Assembly: GCF_963675165.1 (NCBI RefSeq)
Contig: NC_087379.1
Location: 6,279,839-6,343,838, forward strand
DNA length: 64,000 bases
DNA from: Halichondria panicea
Taxonomy: Eukaryota; Porifera; Demospongiae; Suberitida; Halichondriidae
Direction: 5' to 3'
Positions 46,465 to 63,392 of the stretch are shown piece after piece (positions within the stretch are counted from its first letter, which is position 1; the number at the start of each line of letters is the position of its first letter). The notes beneath the pieces were generated by a model. It was not told the DNA's origin and did no database searches. It was given only the letters and a program-made list of their open reading frames with translations. The position numbers and the translations under genes are program-made.

Positions 46465-46951
46465 CTATAGTTCATCTCTAGGCAGGCAAGGAGATCCTTC
46501 TTTGTTTGAGTAGTGTCTGTTGAGCACCACCTCACCCCCAGGGCATATCTCATTTGAGATAGGCACCTTCAATGCTGTGCAACCGCCATGGAAGTCTTTG
46601 CTTTGCTCTGCATAGAATAGAATTAGTCTACCTTTGTACAACTTATAACACTGTCAGTCGCTTACCTTCTAATCCATTTGCAGTTTCATCATACACTTTT
46701 TGCTCATCAGTGCACTTCTCGAAGTCTCCTTTGTAGAAATAGGAGCAAGCATAGTTCTTCTTCTGTCCAGCTGTGTCAATGCATCTGCACTCCATCACGA
46801 CTGCATGAGTATTGCCACCCATGTCTAATTTCAACAGTTTGCAGGTGGCTCCATCTTTTGCTTGAAATTCTCCAATTGAGTTGGGGTCCTTACCACAGCA
46901 CACTGCTGCAGTTATTGCAGCCAAAACCAGAAATTGTAACTTCATTGCCAT
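46465..46951 (-). CDS. Small secreted eight-cysteine protein with C-terminal RDEL
   Basis: Two exons (46666-46951 and 46465-46607, intron of 58 bp) encode 142 residues. A clear signal peptide (MAMKLQFLVLAAITAAVCCG) is followed by a compact domain with eight cysteines, including ECRC, YFYKGDFEKC and NEICPGG, and the chain ends CLPRDEL. RDEL is a variant of the KDEL signal that retrieves soluble proteins to the endoplasmic reticulum. I do not recognise the family; the cysteine number recalls single-domain von Willebrand C proteins, but the spacing does not clearly match. It lies between the two VAMP genes. Confidence 0.75.
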
Positions 46952-47367
46952 AATTATTACTGTGTAATAATTCCAGAGTCTATGCTCTATACCTGACCTT
47001 AGATTTATTATATAGGCCAAACATTAGTAACTGGAAAACCCAGTAAGAATTTCTGTGTTGGTGTAGCTATCTGACCACACCATTCCACAGGCCACTGCAC
47101 AGTAGCTATGAAGCGAATAATAATTGTGCGTGCCTGTTTTGAACTTGTAGTGATTTGTGTCTGAGGAGGGGCCAGAGGGGGAGGGGCTAGTATGCACGTG
47201 AGTTACGTCATATTAATTAATCAACACAGAGAAATTCGAGAAATACACTGAAAGTATTAATTTGTATAGCTCCTTTATGCTTATCTAGTCAACCTGAGGC
47301 TTCTATAACAGAGCTTGCAGTGACCTACTGTTGTATTACCAACTAAAAAGCTAAAATATCCTCCAAA

Positions 47368-49488
47368 ATGTAAGTGCTGTATTTATATGTGAATGTGGCT
47401 AGCTAGCTGGGGGTGTGTGTGTGTGTGAGTAGCTAAAGAATACAGTGTAGTGTCAGTGTGCAGTAAATAATTCACTGTGTTGTGTTTGCCCTCAGGTCGT
47501 ACGAGTCCACCGGCGAGTCGTCTCGAATCAATCATCTCAGAGGACAAGTAGATGAGGTGTGTGGTTGGTCCGGGTCCGGGTAGTAGTGCGGGTGTGAACT
47601 GCGTGTGCCTTTGTGTGGGTTATGGGTACTTCATGTGCATACTGGAGAGATGTAGTTAGTGTTGCACTGTGTACATCATAACTGAGCCTTTCTGAGTCTT
47701 GACCTAATACCTGATGAATTCTACTTTCTAGTTGGCGTATAATTTTAGTATCGTCTAGAGTATACACATTAATAGTGTCTAGTTATCTCATGTGTTCAGT
47801 TTCATCAGCTGTATAGTTCTATATTTAGATTGCACGTGTATTTGTGATCTGATATGTCACTGTACAAGCGCAGCTGATCTCTGTGTGTGCAGCTTCTTCC
47901 TGTGCTAGCCAATTTGTGTAAACACTCAGTCACTACTGACTTGTGTACTGGGTCTTGTGTATTCTATGGGTAAAGAAGGTTCAGTACAGAGGTCAGGCTG
48001 TATATGCCCTTATGTTGTACTCTGTGTATTTGACAGCTAAGAGTTGGCATTCCGTGTGTACATTTGGCAGCTGTATGTGTAGTTGTATGAAGGAGCATGT
48101 AGTCAAACTTTGCTGAACTTGCGATTGTACTCTTAGTTGCGATTGTGTTGTTGTATTGTTGGGAAATTACGTGGGAATGCTTTTGATGTGGTCAAGTTTG
48201 CTTGCGAGCTTACATGTGAACTACTAACACTGTGCAGGTGAAAGGTGTGATGGTACATAACATCGAGAAGGTCACACAGAGAGGAGACAAGTTAGAGGAC
48301 CTCGGAGAGAGAGCAGGTGAACAATACACAGTACAAATGTGATAGTAGAGGGTCAATACACACGTACATGTACACAATGATTAATTGATCCCAACACATG
48401 GGTGTGCTCCAGACATTCCTAAGAAGCATTATAACCAATAGTTCCTTCATTCTTTTCCATACCTATGCTCTGAGCAAATCAATTTTCTGAAAGGGGAATA
48501 GTCACAGAAAGTGTTTACTGATTGATTGACGATTATACTGTACATGTACAGTGCACCTTCGACCTTCGCAAAGCAGGGTAATGCGCCACCCTTTACCAGA
48601 AAAAAGAAAAAGTACGTGTGTGGCCATTTTTAATTATTTGCACAGAAAAGAACATGATCCTGATAGCCTATAACGCTTATAACCATACCTACATACTCTA
48701 CTCACCCCCCCTTCACATAGGTACAGCTCAATAATGTCAATGGTATATACAATTTCTAAGCTTGCCTATGGCGTGGCGGGAGGGAGAATATCCCCCTCTC
48801 GTACCCACCCCCTGGCCGGCTCTGCTTATGCTCCCATATTAAAAAAAACAACCTCTTGCTTTTAATTTGTCTCTGGGAGAAACACTGACCTACACATTCA
48901 CTATCCATACCCCCCCCCAACACACACCATCCTTGCAGAGTATCTTAACCAGAATGCTGACATGTTCCAGCGCACTGCCACTAGGCTGAGGCGTAAGCTG
49001 TGGTGGCAGAACGTGAAACTGTGGATTATCCTCATCGTAATACTGTTGGTCATCCTGGCTGTTATTATCAGTGAGTCTGTGTACATATATAAAGCTAGCT
49101 CACCTCTGTAATGACTGATGACCAGAGGAGGTCCGACATGCGTGCACGAATCACTACAAGTTCAGTGCATTGATGTCATTAGGTCACGTGATAACATCCA
49201 GGCCACAATGCACTGAACTTGTGCACGCATGTCGGACCTCCTCCTGACTGATGTCACAGCACTGCACATGTGGTGTATATACAACAAATTTAATTAGGCT
49301 CCCACTTAGTTCAGTACTACATGTTACATGTATAATAGTTAATAGTATAGTCTAAAGTTACTCCAGCATAGCATCTTGTTTTGACTCTATCGTATCCTTG
49401 CTTCCATAAATCAGTTGTCATGATAATTATAATCGTTGCTTTCCCCCCTGCAGTCATTATTGTGGTGGCAGTCACTCAAAGCAAGTAA
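47368..49488 (+). CDS. VAMP/synaptobrevin-like R-SNARE, copy B
   Basis: Exons: AT at 47368-47369, then 47496-47556, 48238-48316, 48939-49070, 49454-49488; 102 residues. The start codon is split AT|G by an intron exactly as in copy A, and the VKG exon is 79 bp in both. The SNARE motif has the zero-layer Arg (VTQRGDKLEDLGERAE). RRKLWWQNVKLW followed by a long hydrophobic helix matches VAMP1/2/3-type tails (KYWWKNLK in vertebrates). The last exon adds VAVTQSK. An AATAAA occurs about 105 bp after the stop. Confidence 0.92.
49121..49244. mobile_element. 124-bp foldback MITE in VAMP B intron, 9-bp duplication
   Basis: The arms AGGAGGTCCGACATGCGTGC and AAGTTCAGTGCATTG are repeated in inverse at the other end; one arm carries a 10-base insertion. 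TGACTGATG flanks both sides (49112-49120, 49245-49253). Confidence 0.85.
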
Positions 49489-49592
49489 AATTGATGTTAG
49501 GGAACGGACTGATCTTAGTTAACGTATGTACTGCTGCTAATAAGCTATTATTTGTGTTGCCAAGTGTGCTTTATATATACAATGTAGACCCA

Positions 49593-49598
49593 AATAAA
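49593..49598 (+). terminator. AATAAA downstream of VAMP copy B
   Basis: The signal lies about 105 bp after the stop codon and is the first AATAAA on that strand. Confidence 0.5.
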
Positions 49599-49772
49599 AA
49601 CCAAACCTGTTTTAATTTTCAATATATCTTATTACTGTGTGTGTCATCTACTATAATATTGCATAGAGGTGTATAAGTGATACTTTTTGTCAATGAATAT
49701 TGAAAACATGATTGCATGGGGAAAACAGATTAAATAAAGAAAGGTTCACTGTTCACTCCTAAATTAATAATG

Positions 49773-51972
<2,200 letters not shown>

Positions 51973-52239
51973 CTTCAAAACTTCTTGCAAGACACTCGAA
52001 CTCCACGTGGCCAGCTACATCAGCCACTCCCCCTTATTTTGAGCATGCACCTTACAACCGCCCACTCACACACTAAATTTTTCACACTTTTCACACACTA
52101 AATTTTGACTGGGGTTGATATTTAAAATTCGTGACAAGTTTTCAATACATTACTAGACTATACTATTAGTGTTGATATCAACATTGCATACATTGAAGAG
52201 TTTAGCACGATAAAGAACGTTCAAGTCAGCAATCTTGCG

Positions 52240-54050
52240 TTTGACTTCCAGTGCCTGCACAAAGGAAGCATATTTACAACACTGTTACATAACTTAACAA
52301 TTTACCTTCTTGACAATTGTTCAGCCAAAAAATGGTATTTGTGGATGTTGAGAAACTGGTACCGTCCCAGATGTGAACTTTGACCTGAAAGTTGTAAAAT
52401 ATATTTCTTACTGGGGTTATTTAACAGTAAGTCTACACCGTTTTGCAGTCTATGTTAAACCTTTGGGCAAATTAATGTACGGCTGAACTAAAATCAAATC
52501 AATGAAATGTGATCACGGACACAGTAGTTAGCTCAGCAGGTTTCTCTAGCACTCATCCCTACTACAATCTGACCCACAAAACAGAGCCAGTTGTTACACA
52601 CTCAGAGTGCAATAGCCGATAGCTCAGATTTTATAATACGTTTCAAAATTATACTCACCTCGTTAATCTCACGGAGGTGAATTTCCTCGACTGTGGAGTG
52701 CTTTGCCACTTCTCTCAGGACTCTACCATCACCAATCCAATCTGAGAAAGGATGTTCCCTGTTATCCCAGCAGTTAAGGCAAATTAATGTACGGCTGAAC
52801 TAAAATTGAGTCAATGAAATGTGATCACGGACACAGCAGTTAGCTCAGCAGGTTTCTCTAGCACTCATCCCTACTACAATCTGACCCACAAAACAGAGCC
52901 AGTTGTTACACACTCAGAGTGCAATAGCCGGTAGCTCAACCACACCTACCCAGATTTTATGTTTAGCAACAACTTTATACTCACCTCATTAATCTCACGG
53001 AGGTGAATTCCCTTGACTGTGGAGTGCTTTGCCACTTCTCTCAAGACTCTATCATCACCAATCTGAGAAAGGATGTTTCCCTGATAACAAAACACATTTA
53101 GGGCAAATCAGTGTACGGCTAAACTAAAATTGAGTCAATGAAATGTGATCACGGACACAGCAGTTAGCTCAGCAGGTTTTTCTAGCACTCATCCCTACTA
53201 CAATCTGACCCACAAAACAGAGACAGTTGTTACACACTCAGAGTGCAATAGCATAGTATAGTCCACCAACAGTTAGTTATACAACAGGTTAGTATATCAA
53301 CTTCAATAGTTAGGCCACTGTTAGTTGCATACTTCTTTCAGATCAACCTCCCTCCTCAGTTTTTGCTCACTGCCTATACGGCCGAGCTCCTAAATAAGTC
53401 ATTATTGCTTATGTCAGCCATTTGAGGGACGGTCTTTTTTTTGCTGACACTGCATTCTACATGTGCTGAAATAGAATATTCTATTTGTCATATCCTTATC
53501 AAAATAAAGAGTATTAAATAAGTACTCCCTCCCTCATTAGAGCCAAGCTAATTCTCGTCTGAAACAAGTATGCAACTAACAGTGGCCTTATGTTCCATGC
53601 AAAATAATTATAATTAACAACCAATGTTCTAGTCGTCAGTGCAGTATAGTACTCACCTCATCAATTTCATATTTCCTCAAATGTTAGGTGTTCAGCGTTT
53701 TGCTACCATTCAGCACCCTGCATTATAACCGTGGAAACCCTGAAGGTATTAGAAAAAAGATTTCCTCTTTTATCTCCTTCAAAAGTGCCGCTTCTTATTT
53801 TTCGCGAAAAATACCATTGGCACTACCAACTACCAAATGAACGTTTCCCTGTTAACACAAACACCAACTGCAGCACAAGCTAGGGCAGGAAATGTGCAGG
53901 TAGGTAAGGCTGTTGTGAGCTAGGATATACGACAAGCCATCTGAAAGACCAGTATGATGAATCACTTCTTTCACAGCCTAGCCAGTCTGAATGCCAAAAC
54001 TCCTCCAATAACCAGACACAGTGATCTCTCAGCTTCTTTGATAAAATAAT
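52240..54050 (-). pseudogene. SRM: Decayed spermidine synthase copy with repeated exon 3
   Basis: Fragments in SRM order on the minus strand: exon 1 remnant (about 53940-54045, AATCACTTCTTTCACAGCC on the plus strand as in SRM1); three exon-3 remnants (53657-53850, 52985-53065, 52659-52740, encoding versions of [15 protein letters not shown]); an exon-4 scrap (about 52340-52400); and a last-exon scrap (about 52240-52310). Exon 2 and most of exons 4 to 6 are missing. Three 155-bp repeats (52477, 52799, 53113) alternate with the exon-3 remnants, so an exon 3-intron 3 segment was multiplied locally. Confidence 0.82.
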
Positions 54051-54257
54051 GCCACGTGGTAGCTAGTCAGTCTCGTGCACCCACTGCCCACTCCATCCAC
54101 AGCTAGCCACTCCCACTGCCAAAGTTGCCTGTAATCATTGCAAAATTGCTCTACACTAACAGAATGGATATACACAAAAAATAATATAAGAGAAGGGTTC
54201 TTTTTATTTAAGTTGACGAGACTGGCTAAGCCAAAATATAGGGTATCTACGTTCTTG

Positions 54258-56795
<2,538 letters not shown>

Positions 56796-56927
56796 TATGT
56801 TTCCACAGATATCTGTTTTGAGGTTTGATAAACAAAAACCTTTGTTTGAAATTTTGAGGTTTGAGCATTCCACATGGAGAAACCTCGTTAAAAGAACGCG
56901 GCTAGCCTTAGTGTCCACTATCACCGC
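56796..56927. promoter_or_regulatory. Probable bidirectional promoter SRM2 / TMEM222
   Basis: The start codons of SRM2 (-) and TMEM222 (+) are 132 bp apart and point outward, leaving room only for a shared promoter and short 5' UTRs. Confidence 0.5.
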
Positions 56928-59188
56928 ATGACGTCATTCCTAACAAAGATGTACAAGAAAAAGATGGATAAAGTGGATTCTGAACCAATTGTCGAGTTCT
57001 CTCGTCAAAGATACCCCTACTGTATTGTATGGACACCTCTGCCTCTCCTCTCGTGAGTATACACATGTCTACTTTTAATAATAGCCAGCCACAAATGTGT
57101 CTACACAAGAAAAAGTTCAATAGGCCTACCACGTACCGTAAAACTAGACTCGCAAGCCTCTATTTAAGGTGACCCTCTAAATATGCGACACTTGGACATT
57201 TTGCCCATATAGCACCATATAAATGTGTACATTAAAACTCTTATATCCAACATGCACACACATTTTCAGATGGATTTTCCCTTTTATCGGTCACATGGGG
57301 ATATGCACCAGTGCCGGTGTGATTCGAGACTTTGCTGGCCCATACTATGTCTCTGTAAGCACATACACAAACACACTTACCCATACACGCACATATGTAC
57401 ATCTTTACATACACAAACACACACACGTACATATGTACATCTTTACATACACCTATAACTACTACCATCTGCCCCAATTTCCCACGGTCAACCTATGGTT
57501 GGTTGTGTTGGTGGTGATGGGAGATCATACTGGGGCTTGCACTGCGTTTCTGTGAAGGAAAGAGCCCTTCCTTCATGGCTTGCTTGCCTCCACAGTGTTA
57601 AACATGTACACATGTCCTTGCTCTGCTGTTTGTTTACTTCTGCAGTTGCTAAATTTTTGTTTTCTTACCTTGCAGGAAGACAACATGGCTTTCGGGAACC
57701 CAACAATGTAAGTTATGGTCATGTGTACAGTCTTTACCACATTAGCCTCCTTCACCGGCCTTCATAGAAAAGAAGGCCTGCTATCGACTGCTTGCGCATG
57801 CACAAAATTATTGGATATTTTTCCTCGTAAAATTTCCTATAATACAGAATTCATATCCTAAAAGTCATACACAGAGCTATATAGCTAGCTAGCTAGAGAC
57901 AGAGCTGTGTAGGTTTGTTGTACAGCTATTTTCTTCTGCAGTAGCAGTAGTACAGTAGACTTTCACCAAGTTAATGTTAAATGGGCGTGGCCTGTCCATA
58001 TAGGCTCTTGTCAGCTTTCACTCCGTTCAGACGATTGTCATCCACACTGTTGCAGGCTGTGAGTCTTTTGTTAACATAGCAGGCTAAGGGTAGCTATCAG
58101 AGAATGCTATCCGATGGGCTAGAAACCTTCAATTGAACTTTCTATCTACTTCCTTCAATCCACTTCCGTTCGTTGTGATGTCGTAGTTTTACTGAGCATA
58201 TACGATGTTATCCAAAGCCCTCAGATACCGGGGGGATATTAGCGTATGCGCAAGCAGTCGATACCAGGCCCACTTCCCTAAGTGAAGTGGGAAGTGCGGC
58301 CTGGGATCGAGGCTAGTACCACATATGAAATGGGTAAATTTGAGCCCGAGGCATTCAACATTTTAAACTGATAGATACAAATCAGGCAATGTGCATGTAG
58401 ATATCATAATTATTTGCTAGTTGTGTTCCGCAGGTACTGGCGACTGTCACCCTCCAAGGCAGAAGCTGCAGCCTGGGACAGTGCTGTTCACCAAGCCTCT
58501 GAGGAGTACGGCAACAAAATGGTGAGCCATACACTTTTTTAGTTTTATAATTGTGGTAATAGTACTTCCACCATAGAACGTAACCCCCTCTCAGTTTTAA
58601 GTACTGTATGCAGCCCTCGTGTACGTAGATCAGTGGTCTCTTTTATAAAATAATGTTCATGCATTAGATTGCCTGAAATGGGCCTGTTTTCAAAGCTTTA
58701 AAGAATTATACTGAGTTACATGTTCAATTTCATAACTAAAAAAATGCATTTTGATAGCGTTACAGTAAGTGCCTTGAGTATATACTCTCCCTCCAGCATA
58801 ACTTGTGTTGTGATAATTGTCACTCCCACGTTGCCCGTGCACTCAACCTGATGAGGTATGAAGGATCGTCTCGTTGGAACATGTACAAACTAGGATTCCT
58901 CATGGTGTTCAAGGGAAAGTTCACTGGGTAAGTTAGAAGGGGGAGGGGGGGGTGCATGTCTACACTTGTAATAGTGCTGTAGTACATGCATACATTTTTT
59001 TACATACATTGTAAGTTGTAGTTGTAGTTGTTATTCTGAGCGTTTTTAGCTGGCTAAAATTCAACGTCTCTCTCCCTTCTTACAGAGTTGGTGGTTTCCT
59101 GAAGACGTGGCTGCCATTCATCATCATCCTCTCCCTGGTGGTCATCGCCGTGGTGCTCGGTACTACCCTCTCAAGCACACTCTCCTGA
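56928..59188 (+). CDS. TMEM222: Transmembrane protein 222 (RTE1-like)
   Basis: Six exons (56928-57052, 57270-57354, 57676-57707, 58434-58521, 58797-58927, 59086-59188) encode 187 residues. Nearly every conserved block of TMEM222 is present in order: RYPYCIVWTPLPLLS, IFPFIGHMGICTSAGVIRDF, GPYYVSEDNMAFG, WDSAVHQASEEY, HNLCCDNCHSHVARALNLMR, and a C-terminal hydrophobic helix after KTWLPF. The family also includes plant RTE1, which acts on the ethylene receptor at Golgi/ER membranes; its animal role is poorly known. The invariant Cys/His cluster is intact. The ATG chosen precedes TSFLTKM; later ATGs at codons 8 and 13 are alternatives. A hAT-like element occupies intron 3. Confidence 0.93.
57743..58316. 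mobile_element. hAT-like element in TMEM222 intron 3, 8-bp duplication
   Basis: Starts TAGCCTCCTTCA; the right end inverted reads CTAGCCTCGATCC. The inner inverted block TATCGACTGCTTGCGCAT is exact. TACCACAT flanks both sides (57735-57742, 58317-58324), the 8 bp expected for hAT. It has no coding capacity. Confidence 0.82.
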
Positions 59189-59396
59189 CTCTTGAGCTGT
59201 GTACCCTGTGTCTTTAGTGTACCATACTCACTCCCTTAATTTTTATGTTTAAGTAATGTGTACATACAATCCATATTAGTGCTGCATTCATGTCTATATG
59301 TGTGTTTTAAGAATTATTTATGGGATGTACTGATAACAATAGTTATGACATGTAATTATATAGAGAATTAAAGTGGAATTGGATGTACAAAATTAA

Positions 59397-59586
59397 TACA
59401 GTGGAACCTCTGTTAACAACCACCTCCGAATAATTAAAGGCCAGTTGCTATATAACGGCCTGCAGGCACCCAGGTCCCAAATGAACAGTTTGTGTATAAA
59501 ACAACCTCTCAACAAAGGCCACCTCTGTATAAAGGCCAAAACATTGTTCCCCCCAAAGGTGTCTGTTATAGAGGGGTTCCACTGTA
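59397..59586. mobile_element. TA-flanked MITE (CAGTGGAACCTCT termini), 190 bp
   Basis: The ends TACAGTGGAACCTCT and AGAGGGGTTCCACTGTA are inverted, bounded by TA. Inner repeats AAAGGCCA and CACCTCTGTATAAAGGCC occur. Non-coding. Confidence 0.88.
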
Positions 59587-59644
59587 ATACCTGAATCTGG
59601 TATTAAGCACATAGTCCTTTTTTATTATTATACTCCCAATTATA

Positions 59645-59793
59645 TACCGTATAAACTCCCACGCACCGGTATTTCACATGCAAAGCTATTGGTGGGTGTG
59701 GTTTCCTGGCATTGAAACGCGAATATTAGAACCCACAAAAATTTCTACTGAGGGCTCTGGAGCCAAGTAGCGAAATTTTCCCACTATACAGTA
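59645..59793. mobile_element. TA-flanked MITE, relative of 15144 element
   Basis: Starts TACCGTATAAACTCCCACGC and ends CACTATACAGTA. The inner block CACGCACCGGTATTTCACAT is shared with the insertion at 15144-15268. Confidence 0.75.
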
Positions 59794-60217
59794 ATAATTA
59801 TACACTTCTACTATTACTGTTCCAGCATCAATTATCAAGTTTCAATAAATTTTCAATAAGGTACTGCCAGAATGAAATGACAAGCAGAGTATAGACCACA
59901 GTGAGTGCATTATACAAAACGGTGGAGACATACGTACATGTAAGTTACACAACATACAACGCCCTGCATCGAAACTTAAACGATAAAACAGCTACAGTAC
60001 TATTAAACACATCTTGCTTTGTACAACAAACAACTGGTGGTTGGTATGGTAGGAGATAAACTAAAGCATTCTGTGCATGAAAAATGTGATATAGAAAAGT
60101 GGAAATAAATGAGAACATGTATATTCCAATGGTTACAAGAGGGCAGTTGTATTCACTTACGAAAAAAATGTGTGGTCTACAGCTGAGGTGGGCATAAATT
60201 GAGGATAAAGAGTGCTG
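59794..60217. other. Intergenic, convergent TMEM222 / CNOT6
   Basis: No gene. It should hold the 3' UTR of CNOT6; nothing else is recognised. Confidence 0.5.
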
Positions 60218-63200
60218 CTATGGTGCATTCAAAATCTCAAATTCGCAGAGAAGAGGAAAGTGGTCTGACGGAAAATGAGGATTTGGACAGCCAATTACTT
60301 TGTTTGCCTCTAGCCACTCAGTACTGACAGGTCCTAACAGCCCCAGGGGTGAGAGATAGTTTGAACTGTAGAACACGTAGTCGATCACCCCCTTGAACTC
60401 ATACGTGTAGTTCGTATACGGGAGCTGATTCTCATAGTATGCGTGCTTGAGCTTGAACTGATGGAAGAGCTCTGGTTTCCCAACTGGCGATCGCATACCA
60501 GGTCTCACAGACTCACTGAATCGAGCCAGAAACCCCTCATAGCCATAGTCCCTCAAGTCAGGATGGTCAATAGGGATTCTCCCCTCCATAAGATACTGTA
60601 GCACACTCGAGTCGGGCAGAGAATTGAGATCAGCACACATGACAATCGGGATCCCAGGCATTCCGGGAGATGGTGACTTGTAGCCAATGCCTCTCTCGCC
60701 TTGTGCTCTCATTATAATCGTGTCCAGTTCGTTCATTAGCATGATCGTCTGAATCAGTTTCACATCAGCAAATTCCGGGTCCCAGTGTATGTGTGCGTTG
60801 GCCACGAGAAAGTGCTGTGGTGGTAGGTGGATTCCATTCACGTTCTTCATCTCCAGTAGTACAGCGATCCCAATGTTGTCTCTGGGCATGACCCTGTTGA
60901 GCATGGCTTCAGAGCCTTCTGCGTGTGCCACTGCTAGCTGGTTGAATTCCATCAGGTACTTCTCAATCAGAGTGAACCTGAGTGGGGGAGAAAGACGATT
61001 ATAACTTCTTGATACGTACATGTACACATATGCAGTTTCAAGCTGACAAAAGTATACAGCTATATTCATATAGTCAAGAGTAGTCTTGATAATTATAGTA
61101 CAATGTCTACTATGGACAGAAAATTCATTATTAACGATTTCTAATTATGCATTCTTCGATCTATGCATACAATACCGATGAAACAATGTTCACAAACATG
61201 TACCTACATTGTATTATTAGTACTCACTTTGATTTATGCCAGAATATGGCACAGCCGTCCACTAGTTTGCGGTCCCTCTCTCCCATTGTCCTGGCACGGG
61301 ACTTGGGACTGAAGATGCCCTCATAGCCCTGTTCTCTCAGCTCAGGCAGGAAGAAAGAGTAGTACTGGTCTGTTTCAACCTCCTGCAGAGATACGTAGAG
61401 TACAGGATGCAGGATGTCAACAGTTAATTAGAGAGGGGCTACATGTACGCTTCTTACAAAGTGAGGTAGTTTAAATGAAATTATAATGGGACTGTTTATT
61501 TGCAGAGAAAAGTTGCAGTTTTTGTGAGGGATGAGGGGGAGAGGATTCTACGCTACGTACATGTGTGCACTTCCACACACATCTAGCACATCTAGCTAGT
61601 ACGAGCGAACTGCATACACACACTTTCTACACACATAAGGGCAACTGCACACATACTAACAGCTACATGCATCTATCAATAGATAATTTAGAGCAAGCAA
61701 GGAACTCAGCCCACCTGTAGAGCGATGATGTCAGCAGTGCTGTCCAGAATCTCCTTGAGCAGGGCTGATTTCCGATACTCCCAGGCCAGGGCCCATGACG
61801 GACAGTAGCCGTACATCTGACGGGTGGCATACTTGTCACAGAGGACATTGTACGACATTACAGTGAAGTTGGCGGGAACTGCAATTGTGTACAGCAGTGG
61901 GGTCATTAGTGAGGAAGCTTGTGCAGTCACAAAGCAGAACAAACACAGCTGTAAATGGAACCAATTATTGTCTGGCACTTCAAGGACGATTTAAAATGTA
62001 ACCGATTAATTTGTATCTAATTGTAGTCTAAGAGTATGTTATTTGTCCAACACATACATGCACTGTACATGCACTAGGGGAGGAGAATAACACACAGGTA
62101 CACACAATGCACCCTTTGTACAGTATTTGTCACATCTGTGCTTTGAGGTAATTGAAACTCTACATGTACATGTAGATCTGATAACACACAGGTTATATCT
62201 AGTCATCACTACAATATTATGAACAGTATCGGCTAACACTGGGAGACTAGATTGAGCTGGAACAAATTCTCCCCACAAAGAATGTTATTCGATCAGACTG
62301 TTAGTTAATCCACCCACCTCTCTGCCTGTTTCTGCGTGAGAGTTGTATCCACTCCCTGTCAGGGGGTGGTTGTTGGGGTGGAGTGAGGTTGTCCAGGAGG
62401 AATGTGATCAGTTTTGAAGTGCCATTCACCTCGTTTGACATTGAGAGAATGTCCGGTTGGAGAGGGTTACCAGAGAGACCCAAGATCTGCACAGAAAGAA
62501 GGGGGTGCATTTTAACCACTGCTGCTTGCTTTTGGCATAATTATAACTCTATGAAAGAGCTAATGGATTTCAATAGTTACTGGAATTTGAATCCAGAAGT
62601 GTGTATATCACCAATGATCTCTTACAAAACTCGGTAATCACATCCACCCACCCTATACCACTGCAGCCCACGGGCATTACATCACTTGAATGCACTCACC
62701 TGTAACAGGAACAGCTTGCCAATCTCGTAGGGGAGGACTCTGAGAGTGTTGTTGTTGAGGAGGAGTTCTCTGAGGTGTGTCATGTCCCCCAGCTCGGCTG
62801 GTAGGCTACGTAGCTTGTTCCCCGAGAGGTCCAGCGTCTGCAGGAACTTCAGGTTAGCTATGTCAGGAGGTATTCTCTGGAGAGGGAGAGAGAGAGACAT
62901 GATAAAATAAAAAGTGTTCAATTGAAACGTGGGTCTCAAAATACCTGTGGGGGTGTACGTGTAGGTGTGAGTGTACATGTATGTACAGTAGGTCTAGGGG
63001 AATTAACTCCAGTAAAGCTGTAAAGTGATGCAACAGCGGGAAAAAATTGCGAAATATATATCAACAATGTGGTCGTCCACGTAAATATTAGCACAGCATA
63101 CCCACACACAACCTGAAATTGAGCTAAGCCACATTCACAACAAGCTAACCCCTAAAATACTCCCCCTCTAGCTCCCCTCCCCACACACACACACCTGTAG

Positions 63201-63392
63201 GTTATTGTCGTTTAGGAAGAGGGATGTGAGATGTGTGAAGGTCCATAGCTCTGGACTGAGGTTCTTAATCGGACCACGTATCTCCAACTCGGACCAGTAA
63301 GACTTCTTCTCAGCTTCGATATCTTTCTGAGACATTAGTGTGTAGACTCGTTTCGATTTGTCATAAAGTCTGTTTGATATAGAGCGAGCCAT
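60218..63392 (-). CDS. CNOT6: CCR4-NOT deadenylase subunit CNOT6/CCR4
   Basis: Six exons (63195-63392, 62700-62876, 62318-62486, 61715-61878, 61228-61382, 60218-60977) give 540 residues, near human CNOT6 (557). The N-terminus has leucine-rich repeats (HLTSLFLNDNNLQ, LQTLDLSGNKLRSLP, LRELLLNNNTLRVLP, LGLSGNPL) that bind the CNOT1 scaffold via CNOT7/8. The C-terminal endonuclease-exonuclease-phosphatase domain shows FTVMSYNVLCDKYA, ALQEVETDQYY (metal-binding Glu), ANAHIHWDPEFADVK, ADLNSLPDS and PSDHFPLLCEF, so the catalytic set is complete. It shortens mRNA poly(A) tails in the cytoplasm. The ATG at 63392 is the first in frame. Confidence 0.95.

Noticed and set aside
57223-57555. Separate plus-strand frame overlapping TMEM222 exon 2 with His/Thr repeats
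   Set aside because: It runs through the intron's ACACAC repeats; the true exon ends at a GTAAGC donor at 57355.
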